Shown one piece after another: positions 41,910 to 51,334 of a DNA stretch of 64,000 nt (position 1 is its first letter; every line of letters begins with the position of its first letter). The stretch spans positions 1 through 64,000 of the forward strand of contig JAAWBS010000014.1 of NCBI GenBank assembly GCA_022792815.1. The letters run 5' to 3'. The translations under genes were made by a program, and so were the position numbers. The notes below the pieces were generated by a model. That model saw only the letters and a list, made by a program, of their open reading frames with translations, did no database searches and was not told the DNA's origin. Origin of the DNA: Hungatella sp. GTDB lineage: Bacteria > Bacillota > Clostridia > Lachnospirales > Lachnospiraceae.

Positions 41910-42854
41910 ATGAATTTAAAAGAACAGCTATATGTATGTACGCTGGCAGAGACAGGCAGTCTGACCCAAGCTGCCAAACAGCTTTTTATCTCTCAGCCTG
42001 CCTTAAGCCTCTACATCAGCAACCTGGAAAATACTCTCGGCGCCCGTCTCTTCGAGCGCATCGGCAAGCAGTTTGTCCCGACTCAGGTGGGGGAGCTCTA
42101 CGTGAAAGCGGCCAAGGAGATGCTCTGCCTGAAGGAACGGTTTGACACGGAATTCTCAGAGATTCAGAACGGTCAAAAAGAACGGATTCGGGTAGGGATT
42201 CAGGCGATTCGTTCCCACCATCTGACCCCGAAGATGCTGCCTGCCATCACTGCTTTATACCCAAAGACCAAGTTTCTGTGGTATGAAGATTACTATGAAT
42301 CCATGGAGCGGATGCTGCTGGATCATGAACTGGATATCTTCTTCTGCAACTGCAAGACTCTCCGCAAGGAATTTGAGTATATCCCGATTCTCAACGACGA
42401 GATCGTGTTTATGGCGCCCAAAAATCACCCTCTCGCCGTCAGTCCCGGACCTCTGCCGAGTCATACCTTTCCATGGCTCGACCTGACCCTTTTTGAGGGG
42501 GAGCGCTTCATCTTGACCAGGGAGAGCCAGAGTCTCAGCAAATACAGCTGGCAGGTGTTAAAAGCCTGCCAGCTGGTGCCGAAACATATCTTTAATCTGA
42601 CCAAGATTTTCAACATCATCACCCTAGTCAACTCCGGATACGGTGTCGGCTTCTCCCTCGCCGGCTATATCTCTCCCAACAATGCCCTCAGCCCCACAGA
42701 CAATCTGGGCGTCTTCTCCGTGGTGAACCCTCCCATCACTGCCACCTTCTATGGGGTTTACAAAAGGGGATACCAGCCGGTTCCTGCTGTTCTCACCCTC
42801 ATCGACATGGCAAAGACTCTGATGGCAGAACAGGTCTCCCACCTGCCCAGATGA
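41910..42854 (+). CDS. LysR-type transcriptional regulator
   Basis: The 314-residue protein has the LysR winged helix-turn-helix near the N-terminus (ETGSLTQAAKQLFISQPALSLYISNLENTLGARLFERIGKQF) and a C-terminal periplasmic-binding-like effector domain from about residue 90. ATG 41910 has GGAGG six bases upstream; an earlier ATG at 41904 is too close to it. The gene is divergent from the dpp operon, so it probably controls peptide uptake in response to a small ligand. That link is inferred from position only. Confidence 0.93.
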   Translation: MNLKEQLYVCTLAETGSLTQAAKQLFISQPALSLYISNLENTLGARLFERIGKQFVPTQVGELYVKAAKEMLCLKERFDTEFSEIQNGQKERIRVGIQAIRSHHLTPKMLPAITALYPKTKFLWYEDYYESMERMLLDHELDIFFCNCKTLRKEFEYIPILNDEIVFMAPKNHPLAVSPGPLPSHTFPWLDLTLFEGERFILTRESQSLSKYSWQVLKACQLVPKHIFNLTKIFNIITLVNSGYGVGFSLAGYISPNNALSPTDNLGVFSVVNPPITATFYGVYKRGYQPVPAVLTLIDMAKTLMAEQVSHLPR

Positions 42855-42896
42855 CCGGACAAACAGTCGGATCACGGCCCGGCAGCTCCCCGGTGT

Positions 42897-43799
42897 CTAC
42901 TCCGTCACCAGCACATACCCGGCAGTTCCCCAAAATCCATTCTTCTCCAGCTTCTCCTTCTTCCACCGGGCCTCGATCCCATACACCTTATCCTTCTCCA
43001 GGACAAGTCCCGGCACCGTACCATAATAGGTGGTGCGGCTCTCTTCCTCCGCATCCTCACCGCCCAGCTGAGACACATCCCACTGAGAGATCACCAGAAT
43101 ATCCGGAGCAATCACGGTGTTTATGGTGTAGAGAACCTGATCCATCTTTTGATATCTGGGAAGTTTCAGTCTGGCCCCTCGGTCCGCAGCAGCCTCCTCG
43201 AGAGGGGCGGCTCCGCAGGCGATCACGGCTCCTCCTCCTGTATCCCAGGTATAGTTGCCCGAGCGGATCTCAAAGGGCTCATAACGGCTGGACAGCGCAT
43301 CCGTCAGAATCAGCGGCGGGGCTTCTGTCAAAAATACATCCGCCTTCCCGGTCTCCTGGTCCTGCGGCAGCACAAACAGCTGAATCCCCCGGAACTTCTC
43401 AAGACCGTCGGATTCCCTCTCCTTTATGTCCTCCATGAGCACGAAGACAGAAGTACCGCCTTTTAACTCTTCCGGCACTGCGATCTTCTCCGCCTCTGTA
43501 ACCCAAAAAGCCCCTGGAAACTCGTCTGCGTCGGAACGGATCAGCGCCATATCACTCCGGACCTCCTTGATGTGTCCCTTAAGGCCCACATACTCTCTCG
43601 TCCCCCTCGCCTCCAAGTCTTTCTCACCCTCAGAAGCAGTCTGGGAAGGCACCGCCTCTCGTGTGTTTTCCTTTTTTGCCGCAGTGCTCTGTTCTGCCGA
43701 CACGTCAAACTGTGTTTCCGTCTTCCCCACGGAAGCCCCGCCGCATGCTGTCAGCCCAAGCGCCATCAGAAGAACCGCACCATACCGTTTCATGTTCAT
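42897..43799 (-). CDS. Lipoprotein of unknown function
   Basis: The 300-residue protein has a signal MNMKRYGAVLLMALGLTACGG with a lipid Cys at about 19, a low-complexity linker to about 65, then a beta-rich part with GLKGHIKEVRSDMALIRSD, EELKGGTSVFVLMEDI and a C-terminal TYYGTVPGLVLEKDKVYGIEARWKKEKLEKNGFWGTAGYVLVTE. No catalytic motif was recognised. It is convergent with the LysR gene and has its own extended -10 promoter. ATG 43799 has AAAGGAG about ten bases upstream. Confidence 0.8.
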   Translation of the reverse strand: MNMKRYGAVLLMALGLTACGGASVGKTETQFDVSAEQSTAAKKENTREAVPSQTASEGEKDLEARGTREYVGLKGHIKEVRSDMALIRSDADEFPGAFWVTEAEKIAVPEELKGGTSVFVLMEDIKERESDGLEKFRGIQLFVLPQDQETGKADVFLTEAPPLILTDALSSRYEPFEIRSGNYTWDTGGGAVIACGAAPLEEAAADRGARLKLPRYQKMDQVLYTINTVIAPDILVISQWDVSQLGGEDAEEESRTTYYGTVPGLVLEKDKVYGIEARWKKEKLEKNGFWGTAGYVLVTE

Positions 43800-43834
43800 A
43801 GGCCTGTCTCTCCTTTCCTTTTACAGATATCACC

Positions 43835-43843
43835 AGTATATCA
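43835..43843 (-). promoter_or_regulatory. Extended -10 promoter of the lipoprotein gene
   Basis: On the minus strand TGA-TATACT gives an extended -10 (TGn) with no clear -35. The start would be near 43828, about 30 bases before the ATG. Confidence 0.5.
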
Positions 43844-43962
43844 CGCAAATATAAAGAACTTGGTACCATTTTTCTTACAATACTCTGAGGCTCCTAAACG
43901 GATGACTATCGTTCTGAAGGGGAAACATCTATTACATTCTTTCGCAGATTCAGAAAACCTTC

Positions 43963-44004
43963 AAAAAAGTGCCTGCGCAATTTGCTTTTGCGCAGACACT
44001 TTTT
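43963..44004. terminator. Strong terminator after surE
   Basis: AAAGTG + CTGCGCAA pair with TTGCGCAG + CACTTT with one mismatch, flanked by T-tracts on both strands. It ends the surE transcript (minus strand). Confidence 0.85.
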
Positions 44005-44061
44005 AATTTCTCTTCAATTACTGTCAAAATCAGGGGGTATGAGAACCGCAGGACCGTTATC

Positions 44062-44781
44062 TCACATCAGCACCCCACTGCTCACCTTCCCCACCGAGAT
44101 ATACCCGCCAAGCACTGCCGCCAAGTCACTGCCCTCCTCGGCCTTGACCTCCGGGATACTCAGGACAGAAAGTTCTCTCCAGCCTTCTCTCTCCTTCCCT
44201 GGGTTATACACTGTGCAATATGCCGATTTGCGGCAGATCCGGCGGCGCCTCAGGATCCCTTTGACCTCTGAGACATCCCCAGAGGGAAAGTTAACATTCC
44301 AGATCTCATGGCGGCCTATGGGACTTTCCACCAGTTCTTTTACGAGAGGAATCAGGAAATGTTCCGGCACACGACTATCCCTGTTGTCGGCACTGGAAAA
44401 TGCCATGGCAGGGATCCCGTTTGCCAGTGCTTCCATGGCAGCCCCGATAGTGCCGGAATAGAGGATGTCAACCCCTACGTTGTAGCCGTGATTGATGCCG
44501 GAAAACACCAGGTCCGGCTTTTGGGGCATCAGATATTCTAAGGCCACCTTCACACAGTCTGCAGGGGTGCCGCAGATCCGGTAAGCCCGGGCATCCTCCG
44601 CGTAAAAGTCTTTTTCTTCCCTCACGTCTATGGAAGAGTGCAGGGTGATCCGGTGGGACATGGCGCTGCACTGGCTGTCCGGCGCTGCCACCCACACTTC
44701 TCCCAGACGGGAGGCTAGGGAGGCAAGACAGTGGATCCCTGCCGAGTCGATCCCATCATCATTTACAACCAGGATTCTCAT
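44062..44781 (-). CDS. surE: 5'/3'-nucleotidase SurE
   Basis: The 239-residue protein starts MRILVVNDDGIDSAGIHCLASL with the Asp pair (NDD) that binds metal, followed by VAAPDSQCSAMSHRIT with the Ser/metal loop and SGINHGYNVGVDILYSGTIGAAMEA. SurE removes phosphate from nucleoside monophosphates and helps in stationary-phase survival. It overlaps the FtsA-like gene stop by four bases (ATGA), so expression is tied to that gene. Confidence 0.95.
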   Translation of the reverse strand: MRILVVNDDGIDSAGIHCLASLASRLGEVWVAAPDSQCSAMSHRITLHSSIDVREEKDFYAEDARAYRICGTPADCVKVALEYLMPQKPDLVFSGINHGYNVGVDILYSGTIGAAMEALANGIPAMAFSSADNRDSRVPEHFLIPLVKELVESPIGRHEIWNVNFPSGDVSEVKGILRRRRICRKSAYCTVYNPGKEREGWRELSVLSIPEVKAEEGSDLAAVLGGYISVGKVSSGVLM

Positions 44782-47126
44782 TCTCGCCTCTCTTCCCTGA
44801 TCTGTATCACATCCCTTGCTCTCAGGACCTGCTGAAATCTTCCGGTCTCCCCGTTGACATTGAGGGTGACTGTACCCTTAGGGTGCTCCAGATCAATACC
44901 GGAATACTGGATCAGATCCATCAGATAATAGGGACGCCCGTCTTCCTTTTTGGGCAGACGCAGGCTCTCGCCGTTTAACAGAAACTCCACAGTCTCTCTC
45001 TCCGGAACCTGCCGAGGCGGTGCATCCGCCTCTTTTTCTTCCAAAGCATTGCCGGAAAGAGGCATAACCTTTCCGCCCAGACGGCTGAGCCTTTCCAGGG
45101 CCCCGCCTCCAGGAGCCGATGCCTCCGCCTCAGAACCTGCTGCCTGCTGCCCTCCGCCTAAAGCGGGCTCACTCTCTTTAGGTTCCCCTTGGACGAAAGC
45201 AGCCTGCACGTATTCCGCCTCTTTGTCTGCCAAAGCTTCTCTCACTTCCGGCTCTGTCCCTTCCTCCGGCGCTCTTTCCTCTTCCTCTTTGGCTGACAAG
45301 GCTTCCTGTTCTTTCTTCTCTGCCTCTTTGGTGGCCACCACTTCCTGATCTCTCCGCTCTGCCTCCTCCTCCGCCTTTCGCTCCGGCTCTTTAGCCGCCG
45401 GCGCCTCCTGCTCTCTTCTCTCCGCCTCGTTTGCCTCCGGCACTTCCTTTCTTTCCTCCGGCTTCTCCTCCTCCGGATACTTTATGGAAATCACATCTCC
45501 GTTTTTCAGCAACGTCTTCAAAGAGGCTCCCATCCCGTTGAGGCTGATGTCCGCAGCCGCAGCAGCCCCCTCCACGTCTTTCAGGCATGGTTTTGCCGCC
45601 TTTCCCTGGATGGCGGGTACAAACCGGATATCATCGCCCGCGTGGATGATATCCGACAGCTTGCCCTCTTTTTGATTGATCAGAAGGGAGGCCGGCTCTG
45701 AGACAGTGCCGTAAAATACCTTCCGTTTTCCGTTGACCGTCACAGTCACATTGGTTCCCGGCCTGCCCATGATATCCCGGAAGTTATAGCCGTTCATCAT
45801 CAGAAGATTGAGAGCCGTGAAGGTGCCGCTGCGGAACAGCTTGGCGGGACGCCCGTTTAAAGTCACCCGAAAGCTGTCATTGATCATGTTCAGCCCGGAA
45901 GACACCACGATTCCGAGGGGGGTGGCGTACTCCGGATTATTCAGGTCAACTTCCCTGGAAAATGCATTGGCCCGGAAGTAATTTCCCGCGATGGCCACAC
46001 GGTTGGCATCCATGCCCAGGGCCTCCGTAATCCCCTCTTTTAACCCTGCCAGCTTGCTGCCTCCTCCGGCCAGAAACAGAGCCGACGGAGCCGTGCCGTT
46101 GATCTCGATGACCTTGTCCGCAATCTCCTTGGACAGCGCCTCCTCCGCTCCACGGATACACTTGAAGATCTCGGTCCGGGAAAGCTTCTGCTCAAATCCC
46201 AGGATATCCGTAAAGCAGATCTCCTCATGATCGTCCAGCTGCATCTTCATGGACTCTGCCGTGGAAAAATCCACCAGATACTGCCGCATAATCGTCTCGG
46301 TGACCTCATCTCCTGCCATTGTAGCCATAGTATAGCCGGTAACACTGCCGCCGGTGCAGGCGGCGATATCCGATGTTCCCGCCCCGATGTCCACCATGAC
46401 TAAATTTAACAGCCTGATATTTTCCGGTATAGCCGCATTGATAGCGGCGATGGGCTCCAGAGTCAGGCTGGCTACTTCAAGGCCGATCTTGTTCATAGTG
46501 GTGTACAGGCTCTCCACCACTTCGCTGGGAAGAAATGTGGCAATCAGATCCACTTTGATCTGCCGGCCTCTGTGATCCTTTAAGTTGGAGATCATATACT
46601 GATCCAGAAAATACTGACACACCGTGTATCCAACCAGATAGAACCGGCGGGCATCCTCGGCCGATTCGTTGTCTGCCTCAAAGGCCTCCTCGGCTTTGGT
46701 GATGGCGCCGGCCTCCAGACGGCTGATAATCTCATCATCGATCAGCTGAGTTCCCGGCAGTTCCAGCTCATAATCTGCCCGCTTCGTCTTTAAGGCCCGC
46801 CCGGCGGCAGCCACACAGACTCTGGAAAGTTTTATGCGGGTCTTCTCCTCCAGGCGCTTTTTTATCTTTCCCGCCAGCCCGGACACTTTCTCAATGTTCT
46901 CGATCTGTCCGTCGTTCATGGCCCTCTGGGCATGTTCTTCCCGGTCTACGGCGATGATATTGACTTTTCCGTCCTCCACGACTCCCACCATGCCGATGAT
47001 GCTCCGGGTTCCGATGTCCAGGGCAAATACCACGTCATTGTCCTGCTCCTTCATGGGAATCTTTGCCTGTGGGAAGCCCTTTTCCCGCCTGGGAACCGGT
47101 GTTTTCTTTACTTGTGATCTAGCCAT
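44778..47126 (-). CDS. FtsA-like actin-fold ATPase with beta-grasp-like domains
   Basis: This 782-residue protein has an actin-like ATPase core (residues about 30-405) with phosphate 1 (ALDIGTRSI, 35-43), phosphate 2 (VDIGAGTSDIA, 245-255) and adenosine (FLAGGGSKLAGL, 351-362) motifs; the inserted 1C-like region (about 100-210) fits FtsA better than MreB. Beyond residue 410 it has repeated beta-grasp-like pieces ending in L..GD.I.I patterns (SDIIHAGDDIRF, KTLLKNGDVISI, QQVLRARDVIQI), separated by a long Glu/Ala-rich linker (about 551-705). FtsA normally ends with a membrane helix; none was seen here, so it may bind a partner instead. It could be an FtsA relative working with surE and cell division, but its role is unknown. 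ATG 47126 has AGGAGG four bases upstream. Confidence 0.8.
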   Translation of the reverse strand: MARSQVKKTPVPRREKGFPQAKIPMKEQDNDVVFALDIGTRSIIGMVGVVEDGKVNIIAVDREEHAQRAMNDGQIENIEKVSGLAGKIKKRLEEKTRIKLSRVCVAAAGRALKTKRADYELELPGTQLIDDEIISRLEAGAITKAEEAFEADNESAEDARRFYLVGYTVCQYFLDQYMISNLKDHRGRQIKVDLIATFLPSEVVESLYTTMNKIGLEVASLTLEPIAAINAAIPENIRLLNLVMVDIGAGTSDIAACTGGSVTGYTMATMAGDEVTETIMRQYLVDFSTAESMKMQLDDHEEICFTDILGFEQKLSRTEIFKCIRGAEEALSKEIADKVIEINGTAPSALFLAGGGSKLAGLKEGITEALGMDANRVAIAGNYFRANAFSREVDLNNPEYATPLGIVVSSGLNMINDSFRVTLNGRPAKLFRSGTFTALNLLMMNGYNFRDIMGRPGTNVTVTVNGKRKVFYGTVSEPASLLINQKEGKLSDIIHAGDDIRFVPAIQGKAAKPCLKDVEGAAAAADISLNGMGASLKTLLKNGDVISIKYPEEEKPEERKEVPEANEAERREQEAPAAKEPERKAEEEAERRDQEVVATKEAEKKEQEALSAKEEEERAPEEGTEPEVREALADKEAEYVQAAFVQGEPKESEPALGGGQQAAGSEAEASAPGGGALERLSRLGGKVMPLSGNALEEKEADAPPRQVPERETVEFLLNGESLRLPKKEDGRPYYLMDLIQYSGIDLEHPKGTVTLNVNGETGRFQQVLRARDVIQIREERRE

Positions 47127-47149
47127 ACTTCCTCCTGCATCTTTTTGCG

Positions 47150-47210
47150 GGTCCCAAAGTCCAAACTCCTCCTGTAAGCTGGCTTACTTCGGATTTTGGA
47201 CCTTTTGACC
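47150..47210 (-). ncRNA. Structured 5' leader hairpin of the FtsA-like gene
   Basis: GTCCAAA (47159-47165) pairs with TTTGGAC (47195-47201), GTAAGC (47174-47179) with GCTTAC (47182-47187), and CAAAG/CTTTTG plus GGTC/GACC extend the stem. The structure begins a few bases after the predicted start of transcription and stops before the ribosome site. It contains an AGGAGGAG sequence that could compete with the true ribosome site. It may be a regulatory leader. No known riboswitch class was recognised. Confidence 0.5.
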
Positions 47211-47221
47211 CTGGTATCATC

Positions 47222-47250
47222 ATTATATAAAAAGAATCCCTGTCTGTAAA
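47222..47250 (-). promoter_or_regulatory. Promoter of the FtsA-like gene and surE
   Basis: On the minus strand TTTACA (47245-47250), 17 bp and TATAAT (47222-47227). Start near 47215, with a leader of about 90 bases. Confidence 0.8.
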
Positions 47251-47264
47251 TGATTTTCCGGCCT

Positions 47265-49049
47265 CTACTCATAAATCGTCACATAGGACTCCGTGTTCAC
47301 TTCTACATCTCCCGAAAATCGGATGCCCGTGGCAGCTTCCTTGTCCACGGAGAGCTGCTCCAGCTTTTTACAGGCCAAAAGAGGCGACAGATCCTGGAGC
47401 TCATTATCCTGAAGGCTGCACACCCTTAAGTCCTCAAGCTCTGAGACAAACGAAATTTCCGCCAGCTCGCAGCCGTCCAGATACAGCCTTTTCACGTTGG
47501 GATAGTGAGACAAAAATCCGAAGTCCAGCGCCTCTTCAGTCTGTACATCTTTTGGAAAGCAATTTAAAAAGGCGATCTCCTCCAGGGCGGGATTGTCGGA
47601 TAAAAGCTGGGGATTCAGTAAGATATCCGTCTCGGTTGACATCCGCTTGCCGTAGCGAAACGCCTCCAGTCTCGGAAGGTTCAAAACAGCCTCCAATCCC
47701 GCAAGGTCGGAATCCCAGAAATTATCCAGATAGAGAAGTTCCAGATTGGACAGAGAACCAAGGGAAGATACATCTGTGGGGACCTGGTACTCGTCGATGG
47801 CCATATGGAGCTTTAACACCTTCAGGCTCTCCATGGCTGCCAGCTTCTTTAGAGCCTCGGGATCATTTACCGCTATGATCAGTTCCTCAAGATTCCCCAG
47901 TTTCTCGATCTCACCGGGCGGGATATATTCGGTGTCCAGAAACTCCACGCTCACAAGATCGGGAAGCTTTGCAAGAACCGTCAGATCCGGCTCCTCTCCC
48001 GTATAGACAGACAGCTGTTTTAGATCGGTCAGATGCTCCAGAAATTTACAGTCTCCAAACTCCACGTGATCGATGTAGAGACTCTCAAGCCCGGACAACT
48101 TCCCTAAATCCTCCAGCCCGGTGTAGCTCTCCCCGCAGCGCAGTTTCAGCCTCTCAAGCTTGGGGCACTGAGCCAGAAAACTTACATCCACCACCTTGTC
48201 CGGCAGATTGGTGTCCACCTCCAGCTCCACAAGGTTTTGATACTGGCCGATCTGCTCTAAGTCCCTGGCCATGATCCCCATATGGAGCACCTCAATCTGC
48301 GCCGGATCCAGGACAGCGGACACCGTAGCCAGGCTGTCCTTGGTGTCCACACAGGTGATCTGATTCTCCTCGGGAAAGCTGTTTAAGGACATCCACACGC
48401 TCTCGGTAGTGTCGATCCTGGTGAGGCCGGTGAGCATAGTATAGTCAGACGGCCAGCTCACCCGATGCATGCGGTAGGTCCATTTTTTTATAGTATCCTG
48501 AAACTCCTCCTCGCTTTCGCAGTCCTTGTAGTCGGTAAAGCTGTAGGAGATCACATTGTAGGTCTCGCTTCCCTCGCTCTCATAAGAGCATTTGATATAG
48601 CGGATGCTCTCCAGCTCCTCCTCCGTGATGTCTCTGTATTCTTTCTCAAAGATATCCTGGAAGAAGATGACCAGAAGCTCCCCGTGGGCATCCACCGGGA
48701 TATCCTTGTCTGACGTGGAAAAGACAGATTTCTTTGCCGCGATGTTGAATCCTAAGATGATCACCACCAGCACTGCGGCCACAGCCAGAAAGATCAGGAG
48801 AGCATTTCTGGCGCTGCCGATGGCCCGGCGCATCTCCTTGTCTCCGCTGTAATCCACCTGTATGTTGATGACTGTGCCCTTGGCCTCGTCGATGAGATAT
48901 TTTTGTCCGCAGTAAGGGCAGACGGCGTGGGTTCTGTCAATCAGCTCCAGAACACCGCCGCAGTTTCTGCACTCTAAGCCCATCAGTTCCGGCTTCTCGT
49001 TGGTGGCAGAAGTATGTATGGTAATTTGCTGATCTTTTTGGTCGTTCAT
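47265..49049 (-). CDS. Zinc-ribbon, single-pass membrane protein with leucine-rich repeats
   Basis: The 594-residue protein starts with a zinc ribbon (Cys27, Cys30, Cys44, Cys47: ECRNCGG and CPYCGQKY), then a transmembrane helix (about 82-104), and an extracytoplasmic part of leucine-rich repeats such as CPKLERLKLRCGESYTGLEDLGKLSGLESLYIDHVEF and ELEDLRVCSLQDNELQDLSPLLACKKLEQLSVD. Leucine-rich repeats usually bind other proteins. It lies 22 bases after its shorter paralogue, which has the same plan. ATG 49049 lies after a GGGAGG site. No enzyme motif was seen. Confidence 0.8.
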   Translation of the reverse strand: MNDQKDQQITIHTSATNEKPELMGLECRNCGGVLELIDRTHAVCPYCGQKYLIDEAKGTVINIQVDYSGDKEMRRAIGSARNALLIFLAVAAVLVVIILGFNIAAKKSVFSTSDKDIPVDAHGELLVIFFQDIFEKEYRDITEEELESIRYIKCSYESEGSETYNVISYSFTDYKDCESEEEFQDTIKKWTYRMHRVSWPSDYTMLTGLTRIDTTESVWMSLNSFPEENQITCVDTKDSLATVSAVLDPAQIEVLHMGIMARDLEQIGQYQNLVELEVDTNLPDKVVDVSFLAQCPKLERLKLRCGESYTGLEDLGKLSGLESLYIDHVEFGDCKFLEHLTDLKQLSVYTGEEPDLTVLAKLPDLVSVEFLDTEYIPPGEIEKLGNLEELIIAVNDPEALKKLAAMESLKVLKLHMAIDEYQVPTDVSSLGSLSNLELLYLDNFWDSDLAGLEAVLNLPRLEAFRYGKRMSTETDILLNPQLLSDNPALEEIAFLNCFPKDVQTEEALDFGFLSHYPNVKRLYLDGCELAEISFVSELEDLRVCSLQDNELQDLSPLLACKKLEQLSVDKEAATGIRFSGDVEVNTESYVTIYE

Positions 49050-49071
49050 AGGAATCCCTCCCTTTGCCGTC

Positions 49072-50049
49072 TCATTCCCGGATCAGGACGATCCGTTCCC
49101 CGTAAGTCTCCACAAGCCGTTCCCACTCCTCATCTGTGATATACCAGGCTGTTTTTCCGGATATGGCAAAGGATTTGAGCGAAGGAAGGGTCAGAAGCTG
49201 TTCCACCATTTCATAGGTATCCTCTTCCTTCATGGTCACATGGTACAGCACCAATTGCTCCAGCCTGTCAAATCCTTGGAACATATCCACGTCTTTTAAG
49301 GTCGCGCCATCCAGAAGAAATCCCTTTATCCCTCGAAGGTTTGCCATAAAGGAAAAATCTTCCAGATCCTCTGCCTCCAAAAGAAGCACCTCCTCCAATG
49401 TTTCCGGATTGACCTGATCGAAAAACTCGGGAGTGCCGTACTTTGAAAGACCGTTTTTACAGCAGAGATAGCGCAGCACATTATCCCGGGGCAGGGTGTA
49501 GTTCTGCCAGCCGTCGGTGTACAGCTCCAGCCGGGTCAGACCTGTAAAATACTGGGTGTTGGTGGGAGAAAAATCGTCTGTGCTCCCCTCAATCTCGATG
49601 ATCTCCAGGGTCTTTTCGTAGGTCCCCATGTCCTGATAGTCGTAGACGTCCTCAAAACTGTAGGTGAACGAATACTTCTTTCCCCTCTCGATCTTCAGAT
49701 ATTTTATCCGGTCAAGGTCCTCCGGGGTAATATCGGCGATGGGCTTGTCGTAGGCCTCCATGAGGAAGTCCCGGACCACCACACAAAACCGGCTGGCCGA
49801 CATCACCAGGCGGCCTGTGTAGTACTGATATCCGGCCACCGCCAGGGCCCCGATGAGGATGGCCGCGGCCGCGCACAGCAGGATCGTCTTTCCCACCGAC
49901 ACCCGGACAGACACCTTGTGGAGCCGGTCCGCGGATACATAGTACTTTCTCCCGCAGGAACTGCACTGGTACTCATAGGTGTTGATCCGCACCAGGCAGC
50001 CGCCACAGGACTGACATGGTTTTTCGCTTTCTTGTGACATATGGCTCAT
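49072..50049 (-). CDS. Shorter zinc-ribbon / membrane / LRR-like paralogue
   Basis: The 325-residue protein repeats the plan of its neighbour: an N-terminal zinc ribbon (PCQSCGG, CSSCGRKY; Cys12, 15, 29, 32), a transmembrane helix (about 54-76) and a region with leucine-rich-like elements (LTRLELYTDGWQNYTL, LEEVLLLEAEDLEDFSFMANLRGIKGFLLDGATLKDVDMF). ATG 50049 was chosen for its GGAGG site five bases upstream; an in-frame TTG at 50064 overlaps the proA stop but has no such site. The pair probably arose by duplication. Confidence 0.75.
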   Translation of the reverse strand: MSHMSQESEKPCQSCGGCLVRINTYEYQCSSCGRKYYVSADRLHKVSVRVSVGKTILLCAAAAILIGALAVAGYQYYTGRLVMSASRFCVVVRDFLMEAYDKPIADITPEDLDRIKYLKIERGKKYSFTYSFEDVYDYQDMGTYEKTLEIIEIEGSTDDFSPTNTQYFTGLTRLELYTDGWQNYTLPRDNVLRYLCCKNGLSKYGTPEFFDQVNPETLEEVLLLEAEDLEDFSFMANLRGIKGFLLDGATLKDVDMFQGFDRLEQLVLYHVTMKEEDTYEMVEQLLTLPSLKSFAISGKTAWYITDEEWERLVETYGERIVLIRE

Positions 50050-50060
50050 AGGTTCCTCCC

Positions 50061-51302
50061 TCAAAGTCGGATCTGACCGCTTCCGTAGATCACATACTTG
50101 GTGGTGGTCAGAGCCTTAAGCCCCATAGGTCCTCTGGCGTGAAGCTTCTGAGTGCTGATTCCGATCTCCGCCCCGAAGCCAAACTCAAAGCCGTCCGTAA
50201 ACCTGGTGGAGGCGTTGACATAGACCGCCGCCGCATCGATCTCCTCCAAAAATCGCTGGGCATTGGCGTAATCCGATGTGATGATGGCCTCCGAGTGTTT
50301 GGTGTTATACCGGTTGATGTGGCTGATGGCCTCGTCTAAGGAGCCCACGATCTTTACCGAGAGGATGTAATCCAGATATTCCGCTCCCCAGTCTTCCTCT
50401 GCAGCCGGCATAAACTCCGGCACCACTCGTCTTGCCTCCTCGTCTCCCCGGATTTCCACCTGGCTGAGAACCCCTCTCAGCCTGGGGAGAAATGTCTCTG
50501 CCACTGCCCTGTGAACCACCAGAGACTCACAGGCATTGCAGACTCCGATCCTCTGGGTCTTGGCATTCTCTATGATCCTCAAGGCCATATCAAAATCCGC
50601 CGACTCATCCACAAAGATATGGCAGTTGCCTGTGCCCGTCTCGATGACCGGCACCGTGCTGTTCTCCACCACCGAGCGGATCAGCCCCGCGCCGCCTCTG
50701 GGGATCAGCACATCCACATACCGGTTCATCTTCATCAATTCCATCGCAGCCCCGCGGCCGGTGTCCTCGATTAGCCAGACCCCGTCAGCGGGAAGGTTCT
50801 CCCTCTCAAGGCCTTTCTTGATACAGGCCACAATGGCCTTGTTGGAGCACAGGGCATCGCTGCCCCCTTTTAAGATCACCCCGTTGCCTGTCTTAAAGCA
50901 CAGGCCGAAGGCATCTGCCGTCACGTTGGGCCTGGCCTCATAGATGATGCCGACCACCCCCAGAGGGACTCTCTTCTCCCCGATGAGAAGCCCGTTGGGC
51001 CGTGGTTTCATGGACAATACCTCCCCGATGGGATCCTCCAGATCCGCCACATCCATAAGCCCTCTTGCCATGGAGGTGATGCGGCTTTCGTCCAGATGCA
51101 GCCGGTCCACAAGCCCCGGCTTCATCCCTTTTTCCAAGGCCGCCTTCACATCCTCCTCGTTGGCCGCTGAGATCTCCTCCCTGCCTTCCAGGATGGCCGC
51201 CGCCGCCGCCGCAAGCCCTCTGTTCCTCTCGGCCGTGCCCATATGGCTCATCATCTCCGAAGCCTTTTTTACTCTGGCTCCCATCTGCTCCAAAGCCGTC
51301 AT
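50061..51302 (-). CDS. proA: Gamma-glutamyl phosphate reductase
   Basis: ProA reduces gamma-glutamyl phosphate to glutamate semialdehyde in proline synthesis. The 413-residue protein has [52 protein letters not shown] with the catalytic Cys, and the end [25 protein letters not shown] 51302 with AAGGAG four bases upstream gives the usual length; ATG 51338 overlaps the DUF896 stop as an alternative. proB lies upstream with a DUF896 gene between. Confidence 0.96.
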   Translation of the reverse strand: MTALEQMGARVKKASEMMSHMGTAERNRGLAAAAAAILEGREEISAANEEDVKAALEKGMKPGLVDRLHLDESRITSMARGLMDVADLEDPIGEVLSMKPRPNGLLIGEKRVPLGVVGIIYEARPNVTADAFGLCFKTGNGVILKGGSDALCSNKAIVACIKKGLERENLPADGVWLIEDTGRGAAMELMKMNRYVDVLIPRGGAGLIRSVVENSTVPVIETGTGNCHIFVDESADFDMALRIIENAKTQRIGVCNACESLVVHRAVAETFLPRLRGVLSQVEIRGDEEARRVVPEFMPAAEEDWGAEYLDYILSVKIVGSLDEAISHINRYNTKHSEAIITSDYANAQRFLEEIDAAAVYVNASTRFTDGFEFGFGAEIGISTQKLHARGPMGLKALTTTKYVIYGSGQIRL

Positions 51303-51334
51303 GTCTCTCCTTCTCCCTTCCTGACCCTTTTCCC

